A stretch of 64,000 nt of DNA from Paenibacillus uliginis N3/975 (lineage in GTDB: Bacteria; Bacillota; Bacilli; Paenibacillales; Paenibacillaceae): the NCBI RefSeq assembly GCF_900177425.1, contig NZ_LT840184.1, positions 2,108,238 to 2,172,237 on the forward strand. The letters run 5' to 3'. The translations under genes were made by a program, and so were the position numbers. The notes below the pieces were generated by a model. That model was not told the DNA's origin. It worked only from the letters and a program-made list of their open reading frames with translations, and ran no database searches. This document shows positions 9,401-17,066 of the stretch, one piece after another (position 1 is the stretch's first letter; every line of letters starts with the position of its first letter).

Positions 9401-9754
9401 ATGGCTAAAATCCGAACAGGACGCGTCAGCGAACAAATTAAGAAAGAACTCAGCCAGCTTATACAGACGGAGATGAAGGATCCTCGAATCGGCTTCATCA
9501 CCGTAACCGGGGTAGATGTGACGAATGACTTGTCACAGGCTAAGGTATATCTCAGCGTACTCGGTGATGATGAGCAGAAAGCTGCTACCTTGAAAGGACT
9601 TGAGAAAGCAAGTGGCTTTCTCCGTTCAGAGCTTGGCAAAAGAGTTCGTCTCCGCCATGTGCCGGAGTTGATCTTCAAGTTCGATGAATCCATTGCATAC
9701 GGTAGCCGGATTGAGAAGCTACTAGGTGAAATCGGCGAGCGCGAAGAAGATTAG
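9401..9754 (+). CDS. rbfA: 30S ribosome-binding factor RbfA
   Basis: 117 residues with the RbfA KH-like fold: RTGRVSEQIKKELSQLI at the N-terminus, then DPRIGFITVTGVDVTNDLSQAKVYLSV and a C-terminal RHVPELIFKFDES block. It binds the 30S subunit near the 5' end of 16S rRNA during late maturation and cold adaptation. ATG at 9401 follows AGAGGTGATC. It is 19 bp after infB, consistent with co-transcription and co-function with IF-2 and RimP. Confidence 0.96.
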   Translation: MAKIRTGRVSEQIKKELSQLIQTEMKDPRIGFITVTGVDVTNDLSQAKVYLSVLGDDEQKAATLKGLEKASGFLRSELGKRVRLRHVPELIFKFDESIAYGSRIEKLLGEIGEREED

Positions 9755-9782
9755 ACAGATCGTTTTATAAAGGAGAGGGCGA

Positions 9783-10760
9783 ATGCAGACCTATGAACAA
9801 GAGCTGCAGCAGGCCAAAAAATTTCTGCTGGAGCATGACGATTACTTGATAGTGTCGCACGTTCAGCCCGATGGAGATGCAGTCAGTTCCACCCTTGCGG
9901 TGGGCTGGCTTCTCTCACGTTTGGGCAAAAAATTCACTATGATGAACGAAGGAGTCATTCCGAAGAGAATGAAATCCTTATGGCATGCCGATGATCTAAT
10001 CAACATGTCGGAGTACCCGCCGCAGCGTTCTTTTAGTAACATTATTTGTGTGGATTGTGCCGATTTTGAGCGTGTTGGCCGGACGAAGCAGTTTTTCACT
10101 GAGGATGCAATCATTGTTAACATTGATCATCATCCGACGAACAACCGGTACGGCGCTGTCAACGTGGTCCTTCCTGAGGCCGCAGCAACCGCAGAAATTC
10201 TTTTTGACCTGTTAAACTTGTTCGAAATAGAGTGGGACGCTGAAGTTGCCACAGCTATATACACGGGTCTGTTAACGGACACAGGTGGCTTCCGTTACGC
10301 AAATACGTCTCCAAAAGTGATGGGTATAGCTTCAGAGCTGCTATCCTATGGAGTGAATGGACCGGAGCTTGCGGAGTCGCTGCTGGAAGAGATGACCCTT
10401 CCGCAATTGAAAGTGCTGGTTCATGCGCTGAATACATTGAACATTACACCAGACGGTAAGGTAGCCTGGGTGTATGTTACACCTCAGCACATGATCGATA
10501 CCGGAGCTGTTAATGAAGATCTGGAAGGTATCGTTAATTATCCGCGCAACATTCAAGGTGTAGAGGTCGGGATTTTGTTTAAGCAAGTGGATACCGGAGC
10601 TGTTAAGGTAAGCCTGCGTTCCGCTGGTAAAGTGGACGTGGCAGCATTGGCCCAATCCTTTGGCGGAGGCGGGCATGTTCGTGCAGCAGGCTGCCGGATC
10701 GAAGGAGATTTGGAAGACACTATTTCTAAGGTAGTAGAGCAGGTGAGACAAGCACTATGA
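9783..10760 (+). CDS. nrnA: DHH/DHHA1 phosphoesterase, nanoRNase NrnA-like
   Basis: 325 residues. The DHH domain shows DGDAVSST near residue 30, a CVDCAD block near 87 and NIDHHPTN near 113, all manganese ligands of the family. The C-terminal DHHA1 domain ends with SFGGGGHVRAAG. In B. subtilis NrnA degrades 2-5 nt RNAs and dephosphorylates pAp. Its place between rbfA and truB is typical of many Bacillota, although B. subtilis nrnA itself lies elsewhere. Hydrolysis of cyclic di-AMP products is a possible alternative role. It overlaps truB by 4 bp (ATGA). Confidence 0.9.
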   Translation: MQTYEQELQQAKKFLLEHDDYLIVSHVQPDGDAVSSTLAVGWLLSRLGKKFTMMNEGVIPKRMKSLWHADDLINMSEYPPQRSFSNIICVDCADFERVGRTKQFFTEDAIIVNIDHHPTNNRYGAVNVVLPEAAATAEILFDLLNLFEIEWDAEVATAIYTGLLTDTGGFRYANTSPKVMGIASELLSYGVNGPELAESLLEEMTLPQLKVLVHALNTLNITPDGKVAWVYVTPQHMIDTGAVNEDLEGIVNYPRNIQGVEVGILFKQVDTGAVKVSLRSAGKVDVAALAQSFGGGGHVRAAGCRIEGDLEDTISKVVEQVRQAL

Positions 10761-11671
10761 CAGAACTTGAAGGTATTTTGGCGGTACACAAGCCAGCTGG
10801 ATGGACTTCACATGATGTTGTCGCTAAAGTACGCCGTCTTGTCAAAATGAAAAGAATCGGTCACGCGGGAACACTGGACCCTGAGGTAACGGGCGTATTG
10901 CCTCTTTGTCTCGGGCGTGCGACCCGTGTGGTTGAATACATGCAGGAGCTTCCCAAAGAGTACCGAGCAGTTCTCCGCTTAGGACTTTCTACAGATACCG
11001 AGGATATAACTGGTACGGTAATTGAGTCAGTGGAAACAGTAAATGTAACGAAGAAAGAAGCGGAGGAAACACTTCGTTCCTTTCTGGGTGAGATTTCTCA
11101 GGTACCGCCCATGTATTCAGCAGTGAAGGTTGATGGTAAAAGACTGTACGAGCTTGCCCGTGAAGGGAAGACAGTTGAACGCAAAAGCCGTACGGTTAAC
11201 ATTTATGAAATAGAGATGACGGGTTTTGAGGAACAGGAGAACTACACCGATATTTCTTTTCGTGTTCTGTGTTCCAAAGGAACTTATATCCGCACGCTCT
11301 GTGTAGATATTGGAAGGAAACTGGGACTCCCTTCGACGATGGCAAAACTTATGCGAACCTTATCGGCGGGGATTTCCTCAACCAAATGTTTGACACTGGA
11401 ACAAATCGAACAGTTTATGGAAGACGGAACGTTAAGCTCCAGGTTGATCCCTGTGGATGAAGCTATCGTGCACTTGCCTGCCCACACTGTTACCGATGAG
11501 AAGAGGAATGCGGCTCTACAGGGACAAAGGTTGTCTGCCCGGGCCGTAGATCCTCCAGTTGATCACTCGGAATGTATCCGGTTGTATGACAGAGAGGACC
11601 GGTTTCTAGGTATATTCCAAAGACAGGAAGAGACGGGAGCTGTTGTTCCAGTCAAGGTCTTCTCTGTTTAA
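10757..11671 (+). CDS. truB: tRNA pseudouridine(55) synthase TruB
   Basis: 304 residues. Converts U55 of the T-loop of most tRNAs to pseudouridine. The catalytic motif GHAGTLDPEVTGVLPL carries the nucleophile Asp41; KEYRAVLRLGLSTDTED and the SKGTYIRTLCVDIG block near residue 170 are also typical, and a PUA-like C-terminal region is present. The start overlaps nrnA at ATGA, so the two are translationally coupled. Confidence 0.97.
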   Translation: MTELEGILAVHKPAGWTSHDVVAKVRRLVKMKRIGHAGTLDPEVTGVLPLCLGRATRVVEYMQELPKEYRAVLRLGLSTDTEDITGTVIESVETVNVTKKEAEETLRSFLGEISQVPPMYSAVKVDGKRLYELAREGKTVERKSRTVNIYEIEMTGFEEQENYTDISFRVLCSKGTYIRTLCVDIGRKLGLPSTMAKLMRTLSAGISSTKCLTLEQIEQFMEDGTLSSRLIPVDEAIVHLPAHTVTDEKRNAALQGQRLSARAVDPPVDHSECIRLYDREDRFLGIFQRQEETGAVVPVKVFSV

Positions 11672-11714
11672 AACTAATGATGTCCTATCTAAGTGAATTG
11701 CAGGTGAGAAGCAC

Positions 11715-12662
11715 ATGAAAATCGTTTCTATATCTTATCCGTTAACTCCGGAACAGAAAAATGAGCTGGGTATTCCGCAGGTAGCGGCTATCGGCCAATT
11801 TGATGGCCTCCATCTGGGTCATGGCAGTGTTATTTCTACAGCTGTCGATTTAGCACGCAAAGAGGCTATACCGTCGGCAGTCATCACCTTTTACCCACAT
11901 CCGAAGGATGTGATGCGTAAAGGGAATTATGAAGGTTATTTAACGCCTCAGGTGGACAAGCAGGAGCTGCTTGCCGAAATGGGGATTGATATACTCTATG
12001 TGGTGGATTTCAATGAGGATTTTTCACAAGTCAGTCCGGAAGATTTCGTAACGGAAATGCTCATGCCGCTTCAGCTGCATACGGCAGTGGTCGGCTTTGA
12101 CTTCCGTTTCGGCTTTAAAGGTGCCGGCCGTGCAGACATGCTTCATGAGATGAGCAGAGGGACGATTCAGGTTGTCACGGTTCCACCTTTCCTTATGGAC
12201 GGTGAGAAGGTTGGAAGTTCTTCCATACGATCGGCATTGTTTAGCGGTCGGATAGAAGATGCTACCCGTTGGCTTGGTCGGAATTACCGGATTCGTGGTA
12301 CAGTGATTCATGGCGAGAAGCGGGGTCGCGCTTTGGGATTTCGTACAGCAAATCTGGAGCTTGAGGCACATTATGTTACTCCGGCTTTAGGAGTTTACGC
12401 TGTTTGGGCCCGGTGTTCTACGGATAAGGAGTGGCTTCCTGGCGTTATGAGTGTTGGTCTGAAACCTACCTTTCACGACGGTATAGTCAAGCCCATTTAC
12501 GAGGTACATTTGCTTGACTTTGATGGAGACCTTTATGGACAAACCATGATTGTGGATGTTGTACAGTTTATCCGTAAGGAACTCAAATTCAATTCGGTTA
12601 ACGAATTGATCGAGGGGATTTCACGGGATGTAGCCAAAACCAGAGAGATCTTGAACCGATAA
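11715..12662 (+). CDS. ribF: bifunctional riboflavin kinase/FAD synthetase RibF
   Basis: 315 residues. The N-terminal adenylyltransferase domain has GQFDGLHLGHG near residue 27 (HxGH nucleotidyltransferase motif) and ends with GSSSIR near residue 170. The C-terminal kinase domain has RGTVIHGEKRGRALGFRTANLE near residue 195. It makes FMN and then FAD from riboflavin. ATG at 11715 follows AGGTGAGAAG. It is the last gene of the infB operon; a small hairpin with a T-rich tail follows. Confidence 0.97.
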   Translation: MKIVSISYPLTPEQKNELGIPQVAAIGQFDGLHLGHGSVISTAVDLARKEAIPSAVITFYPHPKDVMRKGNYEGYLTPQVDKQELLAEMGIDILYVVDFNEDFSQVSPEDFVTEMLMPLQLHTAVVGFDFRFGFKGAGRADMLHEMSRGTIQVVTVPPFLMDGEKVGSSSIRSALFSGRIEDATRWLGRNYRIRGTVIHGEKRGRALGFRTANLELEAHYVTPALGVYAVWARCSTDKEWLPGVMSVGLKPTFHDGIVKPIYEVHLLDFDGDLYGQTMIVDVVQFIRKELKFNSVNELIEGISRDVAKTREILNR

Positions 12663-12681
12663 TTCCATTTTTTTGGACAAA

Positions 12682-12710
12682 TTGCGATGATCGCATTTTC
12701 TTTTTTAAAT
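12682..12710 (+). terminator. weak terminator after ribF
   Basis: TGCGA-TGA-TCGCA followed by a T-rich stretch (12696-12706). The stem has only 5 bp, so read-through into rpsO is likely. Confidence 0.35.
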
Positions 12711-12725
12711 AAAGTGTGCTATACT
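12697..12725 (+). promoter_or_regulatory. extended -10 promoter of rpsO
   Basis: TATACT at 12720-12725 is preceded by TGC, giving an extended -10 (TGnTATACT). The -35 region is a poor T-rich sequence, which an extended -10 can tolerate. Confidence 0.5.
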
Positions 12726-12730
12726 CTTAG

Positions 12731-12815
12731 AGGTTGCCCGGGTAACGGGCTTTCATAACCTTGGCTTGGTTGTTCGATCTCACCGTCGGTAACGAGGCCA
12801 ATGGCGATTATAATG
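12731..12815 (+). ncRNA. rpsO (S15) leader RNA
   Basis: The leader folds into an AGGTT/AACCT stem (12731-12760) enclosing a GCCCG-GGTAA-CGGGC hairpin, then a second arm TGGCTTGGTT (12762-12771) with AACGAGGCCA (12791-12800), just ahead of the ribosome-binding site at 12816. S15 autoregulates its own mRNA through such leaders in several bacteria, including Geobacillus. The assignment rests on position and foldability; the class was not tested with a covariance model. Confidence 0.6.
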
Positions 12816-12830
12816 AAGGAGGTGAACAGG

Positions 12831-13100
12831 ATGGCATTGACTCAAGAACGTAAACAACAACTGATTGACGAGCACAAAACTCACGAGTCCGATACAGGAT
12901 CTCCAGAGGTGCAAATCGCTATCCTAACGGAAAACATTACGAGCTTGACTGACCACTTGCGTACGCACAAGAAAGATCATCACTCCCGTCGTGGATTGTT
13001 GAAAATGGTCGGCCAACGCCGTAAGTTGCTTGCATACTTGAAAAACAAGGATGTTAAACGTTACAGCGCTTTGATCGAGAAGCTTGGATTACGCCGCTAA
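12831..13100 (+). CDS. rpsO: 30S ribosomal protein S15
   Basis: 89 residues, the normal S15 length. It binds helices 20-22 of 16S rRNA early in 30S assembly. Family residues are plain: TGSPEVQIAILTENI near residue 21, HKKDHHSRRGLLKMVGQRRKLLAYL near residue 45. ATG at 12831 follows a consensus AAGGAGGTGAAC; the longer frame from 12801 runs through the leader RNA and is not real. It is followed by its own terminator. Confidence 0.98.
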   Translation: MALTQERKQQLIDEHKTHESDTGSPEVQIAILTENITSLTDHLRTHKKDHHSRRGLLKMVGQRRKLLAYLKNKDVKRYSALIEKLGLRR

Positions 13101-13123
13101 TAATCCATAAGGTGTACGAAAGC

Positions 13124-13179
13124 AGCCTGGTTGTCCACTGTCCTTCTTGGAACGACAGCGGTGCAGCCGGGCTCTTTTT
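13124..13179 (+). terminator. rpsO terminator
   Basis: AGCCTGGTT (13124-13132) pairs with AGCCGGGCT (13165-13173) using two G-U pairs, with a further inner CCACTGTC/GACAGCGG stem, followed by CTTTTTA. Confidence 0.7.
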
Positions 13180-13281
13180 AGATTCTAGGGATGCGGTTTA
13201 TCCTTTGTATTCTTGACGGTTTGTTATGGGCTCAGATGGGTTCTTTCTGTTACATATACAGCCAGATACTGACCCGACTGA

Positions 13282-13313
13282 ACCGCCCTGGATTTTTTAA
13301 AGGGCGGTATTTT
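13282..13313 (+). terminator. perfect 8-bp hairpin in the rpsO-pnp gap
   Basis: ACCGCCCT (13282-13289) and AGGGCGGT (13301-13308) form a perfect stem around a T-rich loop and are followed by ATTTTAA. It stands directly before the tandem repeat array and may be a second terminator. Confidence 0.45.
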
Positions 13314-13314
13314 A

Positions 13315-13650
13315 AGAGATAAGAAAGTCTAAACTTCGGAGAAACAGCATCCTTATCTCGCAAGAAAAACAACCGCTAAACGCGGTCTGTCTTCATTGAA
13401 GTACGTCGATAAGACGTTTTTCTTTAGAGATAAGAAAGGTATAAACTTCGGAGTAAACAGCATCCTTATCTCGCAAGAAAAACAACCGCTAAATGCGGTC
13501 TGTCTTCATTGAGGTACGTCGATAAGACGTTTTTCTTTAGAGATAAGAAAGTCTAAACTTCGGAGTAAACAGCATCCTTATCTCGCAAGAAAAACAACCG
13601 CTAAACGCGGTCTGTCTTCATTGAGATACGTCGATAAGACGTTTTTCTTA
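13315..13650 (+). repeat. three tandem 111-113 bp structured repeat units upstream of pnp
   Basis: Units start at 13315, 13426 and 13539 and differ at only a handful of positions. Each holds an outer inverted repeat GAGATAAG/CTTATCTC, a hairpin ACCGC-TAAAC-GCGGT (GCGGT changed at one loop-side base in unit 2) and a hairpin ACGTC-GATAA-GACGT running into TTTTTCTT. AAGAAAAAC in each unit is also complementary to GTTTTTCTT at its end. There is no open reading frame of note and no spacer between units, so it is not a CRISPR array. The function is unknown; the rest of the 13101-13722 gap contains only the hairpins listed and the pnp leader. Confidence 0.9.
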
Positions 13651-13722
13651 TGAAGAACGCAAATACAGGCAATACTTGAAATTAGCAGGTAAAAATAAGA
13701 AGTCCTCACGAGGAGGGATTAC

Positions 13723-15816
13723 ATGGAAAAACGTGTTGAAATGCAGCTGGGAGGAAGACCACTCGTCTTGGAGACAGGCCGATTGGCTAAACAGGCTAAC
13801 GCTGCGGTTATGGTCCGTTACGGCGATACGGCTGTACTGTGTACGGTAACGGCTTCAAGTGAACCAAAAGATTTGGATTTTTTCCCGCTGACCGTTAACT
13901 ATGAAGAAAGATTGTACGCAGTAGGTAAAATTCCAGGCGGATTTATTAAACGTGAAGGTAGACCGAGTCAGAAAGCGATTCTGGCCAGCCGTTTGACGGA
14001 CCGTCCGATTCGCCCGCTGTTTCCAGAAGGTTTCCGAAATGACGTTCAGGTATTGAATCTAGTTATGAGTGTGGATCAGGACTGTGCACCTGATATCGCA
14101 GCCATGATTGGTACCTCCGCTGCGCTTAGCATTTCCGATGTTCCGTTTAACGGGCCGATCGGTGGCGTAGCTGTTGGACGTATTGATGGAAAACTCATTA
14201 TCAATCCGACCATTGCTGAGCAGGAAATCAGTGATGTCTATCTTGTCGTATCCGGTACGAAAGATGCGATTATGATGGTGGAAGCTGAAGCGAACGAAGT
14301 GCCTGAAGAAGTAATGCTCGAGGCGATTATGTTCGGTCATGATGAGATTAAGAAGATCGTAGCTACGATCGAGGAGCTTGTTAGCATCGCAGGTAAAGAA
14401 AAGATGGAAGTGAAACTTCATGCGGTCGATGAAACCGTAAACCGCGAGGTTCGCGAGTTTGCTGCTGAACGTTTGGTGGAAGCGGTTCGTATTGCTGAGA
14501 AGCATGCCCGTCAGGATGCGATCGATGTTATTAACGATGAAGCTTTTACTGTTTTTGAAGAGAAATACATTGAAACTCCTGAACTTTTGAAAGACGTTAA
14601 AGAGGTTCTGCACGATATCGTAAAAGAAGAAGTCAGACGCCTTATTACGCATGATAAAGTTCGTCCAGATGGACGCGGTCTGTCTGAAATCCGCCCGATC
14701 GAATGTGATACAAGCCTTCTGCCGCGTACACACGGCTCCGGTCTGTTTACACGTGGTCAAACACAAGCGCTTAGCGTTTGTACGCTTGGAGCTTTGGGTG
14801 ACGTACAGATTCTTGATGGTATCGATCTGGAAGAAACGAAGCGTTTCATGCATCATTACAATTTCCCTCCGTTCAGTGTCGGCGAGGCTCGTCCTCTGCG
14901 TGCTCCAGGACGTCGCGAAATCGGACACGGTGCATTGGGTGAACGCGCATTGTCCAAGGTTATTCCTTCAGAAGTTGACTTCCCGTACACGATTCGTCTC
15001 GTTTCCGAGGTTATTGAATCCAACGGCTCGACATCCCAAGCAAGTATTTGCGCAAGTACTCTTGCCATGATGGATGCAGGTGTGCCGATTAAAGCGCCGG
15101 TTGCAGGTGTAGCCATGGGCTTGATCAAAGACGGTGATCATGTTTCTATCTTGACAGATATTCAAGGTATGGAAGATCATCTTGGCGATATGGATTTCAA
15201 GGTGGCAGGTACAGCTGAAGGCGTTACTGCAATCCAAATGGACATCAAGATTGACGGTATTGACCGCAATATTTTGCAGGAAGCTTTGGATCAGGCCAAA
15301 GAAGGCCGTATGCACATTCTCGGTAAAATGATGGAAGTGATCCAGAAGCCAAGAGAAACTCTTTCTCAATATGCTCCAAAAATCATTACAATGCAGATTA
15401 ATCCGGATAAAATCCGTGACGTTATCGGTGCAGGCGGTAAAATCATCAATAAAATTATTGAAGAAACCGGCGTGAAAATCGATATCGAACAGGACGGTCG
15501 CGTATTCATTGCTTCATCTAATGCGGAGATGAACCAAAAAGCGCTTTCGATTATCGAAGGTATTGTGCGTGAAGTGGCTGTAGGTGAAATTTATACCGGA
15601 ACCGTTAAACGGATTGAGAAGTTCGGTGCTTTTGTAGAAATTCTTCCGAACAAAGACGGTCTTGTTCATATTTCTCAGCTGTCCACCGAGCGTGTGGCTA
15701 AAGTGGAGGATGTTGTTGCGATCGGTGATGTGATTACCGTTAAGGTTACTGAAATCGATCAGCAAGGCCGGATTAACCTTTCCCGTAAAGCCGTTTTGAC
15801 GGCTGAAACGAAGTAA
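13723..15816 (+). CDS. pnp: polyribonucleotide nucleotidyltransferase (PNPase)
   Basis: 697 residues. Processive 3'-5' phosphorolytic exoribonuclease and a core RNA-decay enzyme. Two RNase PH domains (about 10-215 and 310-540) flank the helical domain; then a KH domain (NPDKIRDVIGAGGKIINKI near 563) and an S1 domain (GEIYTGTVKRIEKFGAFVEI near 620). ATG at 13723 follows GAGGAGGG. The base-paired CCTCACGAGG immediately before the ribosome-binding site could limit initiation. It is preceded by the repeat array instead of being tightly linked to rpsO. Confidence 0.98.
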   Translation: MEKRVEMQLGGRPLVLETGRLAKQANAAVMVRYGDTAVLCTVTASSEPKDLDFFPLTVNYEERLYAVGKIPGGFIKREGRPSQKAILASRLTDRPIRPLFPEGFRNDVQVLNLVMSVDQDCAPDIAAMIGTSAALSISDVPFNGPIGGVAVGRIDGKLIINPTIAEQEISDVYLVVSGTKDAIMMVEAEANEVPEEVMLEAIMFGHDEIKKIVATIEELVSIAGKEKMEVKLHAVDETVNREVREFAAERLVEAVRIAEKHARQDAIDVINDEAFTVFEEKYIETPELLKDVKEVLHDIVKEEVRRLITHDKVRPDGRGLSEIRPIECDTSLLPRTHGSGLFTRGQTQALSVCTLGALGDVQILDGIDLEETKRFMHHYNFPPFSVGEARPLRAPGRREIGHGALGERALSKVIPSEVDFPYTIRLVSEVIESNGSTSQASICASTLAMMDAGVPIKAPVAGVAMGLIKDGDHVSILTDIQGMEDHLGDMDFKVAGTAEGVTAIQMDIKIDGIDRNILQEALDQAKEGRMHILGKMMEVIQKPRETLSQYAPKIITMQINPDKIRDVIGAGGKIINKIIEETGVKIDIEQDGRVFIASSNAEMNQKALSIIEGIVREVAVGEIYTGTVKRIEKFGAFVEILPNKDGLVHISQLSTERVAKVEDVVAIGDVITVKVTEIDQQGRINLSRKAVLTAETK

Positions 15817-15848
15817 GGGTAAACCGATACACGATCTATAATGAAGGA

Positions 15849-15880
15849 AAGAGGCAGAAATGATTCTGGCTCTTTTTTTT
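15849..15880 (+). terminator. pnp terminator
   Basis: AGAGGCAGAA and TTCTGGCTCT pair around ATGA with one G-G mismatch, followed by eight T. Confidence 0.75.
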
Positions 15881-15992
15881 ATATCTCTTTTGGGATTTGT
15901 TCGGTATGTAGATTGCAAGATAATAAGGTACATAATACGTATCCTCTGCTCATAAAATGGGACAAAGCCTAACAAAGGGGATGGATGCGTCC

Positions 15993-16973
15993 ATGAAAGG
16001 ATTGAAGGCGGCGGTGCTACTAGTCGGCATCGTATCAGTGTCAGGAATCGCGGTAATTACAGGTTCCTGGGAGTATATCAAACAGCTAAACGAGGTTCAA
16101 GGGGCTATAAATTTAGAGCAGCAGACTGCGGCTGTCGACGTGCAATTGCTGAATGAGATTGAAGCCGAAGCAGCTAAGACGAGAATTGAGCCCGTAGATG
16201 CTAAGGTGGATTCCGTGTGGAAAGCGGTCCCCGGTTATAACGGCCAGGAGATTCATGTGGAGGAAACGTACAAGAGTAATTTAAAGAGACGAGCGGGTGA
16301 ACCGATTACGTACGTCTACCGGCAAATACCAGTGAAGGTAACACTGGATCAACTGGGCGAGCATCCGATTTACCGGGGGAATCCGAATAAACCGATGGTA
16401 TCTTTGATGATTAACGTCGCCTGGGGTAACGAATTTATTGAACCGATGCTAAACATCCTGGATGAGGAAAAGATTAAAACAACCTTTTTCCTGGACGGAA
16501 GCTGGCTGGCGAAAAACCCGGAGCTGGCTGCTGAAATATTGAAAAGAGGCCACGAAGTCGAGAATCACGCATACTCTCATCCGAATATGAGCCAGCTGAG
16601 CCGGAGCCGTGCAGAGCTGGAAATTGCAAAAACGCAGGATCTGCTTAAGGAAAAACTAGGTGTAACGAACAAATGGTTCGCTCCTCCATCCGGTGATTTT
16701 AACCAGCAGACTGTTTCTATTGCACGAGCACGCGGCTTGAGAACCGTTATGTGGACACTTGATACCGTGGATTGGAGGAATCCTTCGCCGGAATCCGTCG
16801 TGCAAAAAATTTCAAAAAAAGTTGAGCCTGGCTTTCTGATCTTGATGCATCCTACCATCTCTTCCTCTAAAGCACTTAAAGGCATGATCCAAGGGATACG
16901 CGCTAAAGGACTGCAAATCGGTACAGTAAGCGAAACTTTATCACCTGAACGGATTATGCCTTATGGAAGTTGA
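15993..16973 (+). CDS. ylxY: polysaccharide deacetylase-like membrane protein, YlxY family
   Basis: 326 residues from ATG 15993 (ATG at 15981 is possible; AAAGGGG ends at 15980). An N-terminal hydrophobic segment (MKGLKAAVLLVGIVSVSGIA) anchors it outside the membrane. The C-terminal NodB-like fold keeps the metal histidines in ENHAYSHPNMS and ends with LILMHPT, but motif 1, normally TFDDG, reads INVAWG, so the catalytic aspartates are missing; I recall the same change in B. subtilis YlxY. RxPxG is also altered, to APPSG. It is probably a non-canonical or inactive deacetylase of the cell wall or spore cortex. A weak sigma-G-like match lies at 15907-15937. Confidence 0.85.
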   Translation: MKGLKAAVLLVGIVSVSGIAVITGSWEYIKQLNEVQGAINLEQQTAAVDVQLLNEIEAEAAKTRIEPVDAKVDSVWKAVPGYNGQEIHVEETYKSNLKRRAGEPITYVYRQIPVKVTLDQLGEHPIYRGNPNKPMVSLMINVAWGNEFIEPMLNILDEEKIKTTFFLDGSWLAKNPELAAEILKRGHEVENHAYSHPNMSQLSRSRAELEIAKTQDLLKEKLGVTNKWFAPPSGDFNQQTVSIARARGLRTVMWTLDTVDWRNPSPESVVQKISKKVEPGFLILMHPTISSSKALKGMIQGIRAKGLQIGTVSETLSPERIMPYGS

Positions 16974-16998
16974 GTGACTCTTTTAAGTTTGATACAAT
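16970..16998 (+). promoter_or_regulatory. sigma-A-type promoter for the M16 protease and dut
   Basis: TTGAGT (16970-16975) and TACAAT (16993-16998) with a 17-bp spacer, beginning at the ylxY stop codon. Confidence 0.55.
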
Positions 16999-17066
16999 GT
17001 ATGGATGGCATCAATCACCTTTAATATAGATTGAGTGAAACTAAGGAGCAGTTAGGAGGGCCTTTC

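Noticed and set aside
13315..13650. CRISPR array
   Set aside because: The repeated units are 111-113 bp, directly abutting, with no unique spacers and no cas genes nearby.
14059..14928. Minus-strand ORF of 289 codons within pnp
   Set aside because: It is the complement of the conserved PNPase core; its protein composition (Phe- and Asn-rich, no domain) is that of a shadow frame.
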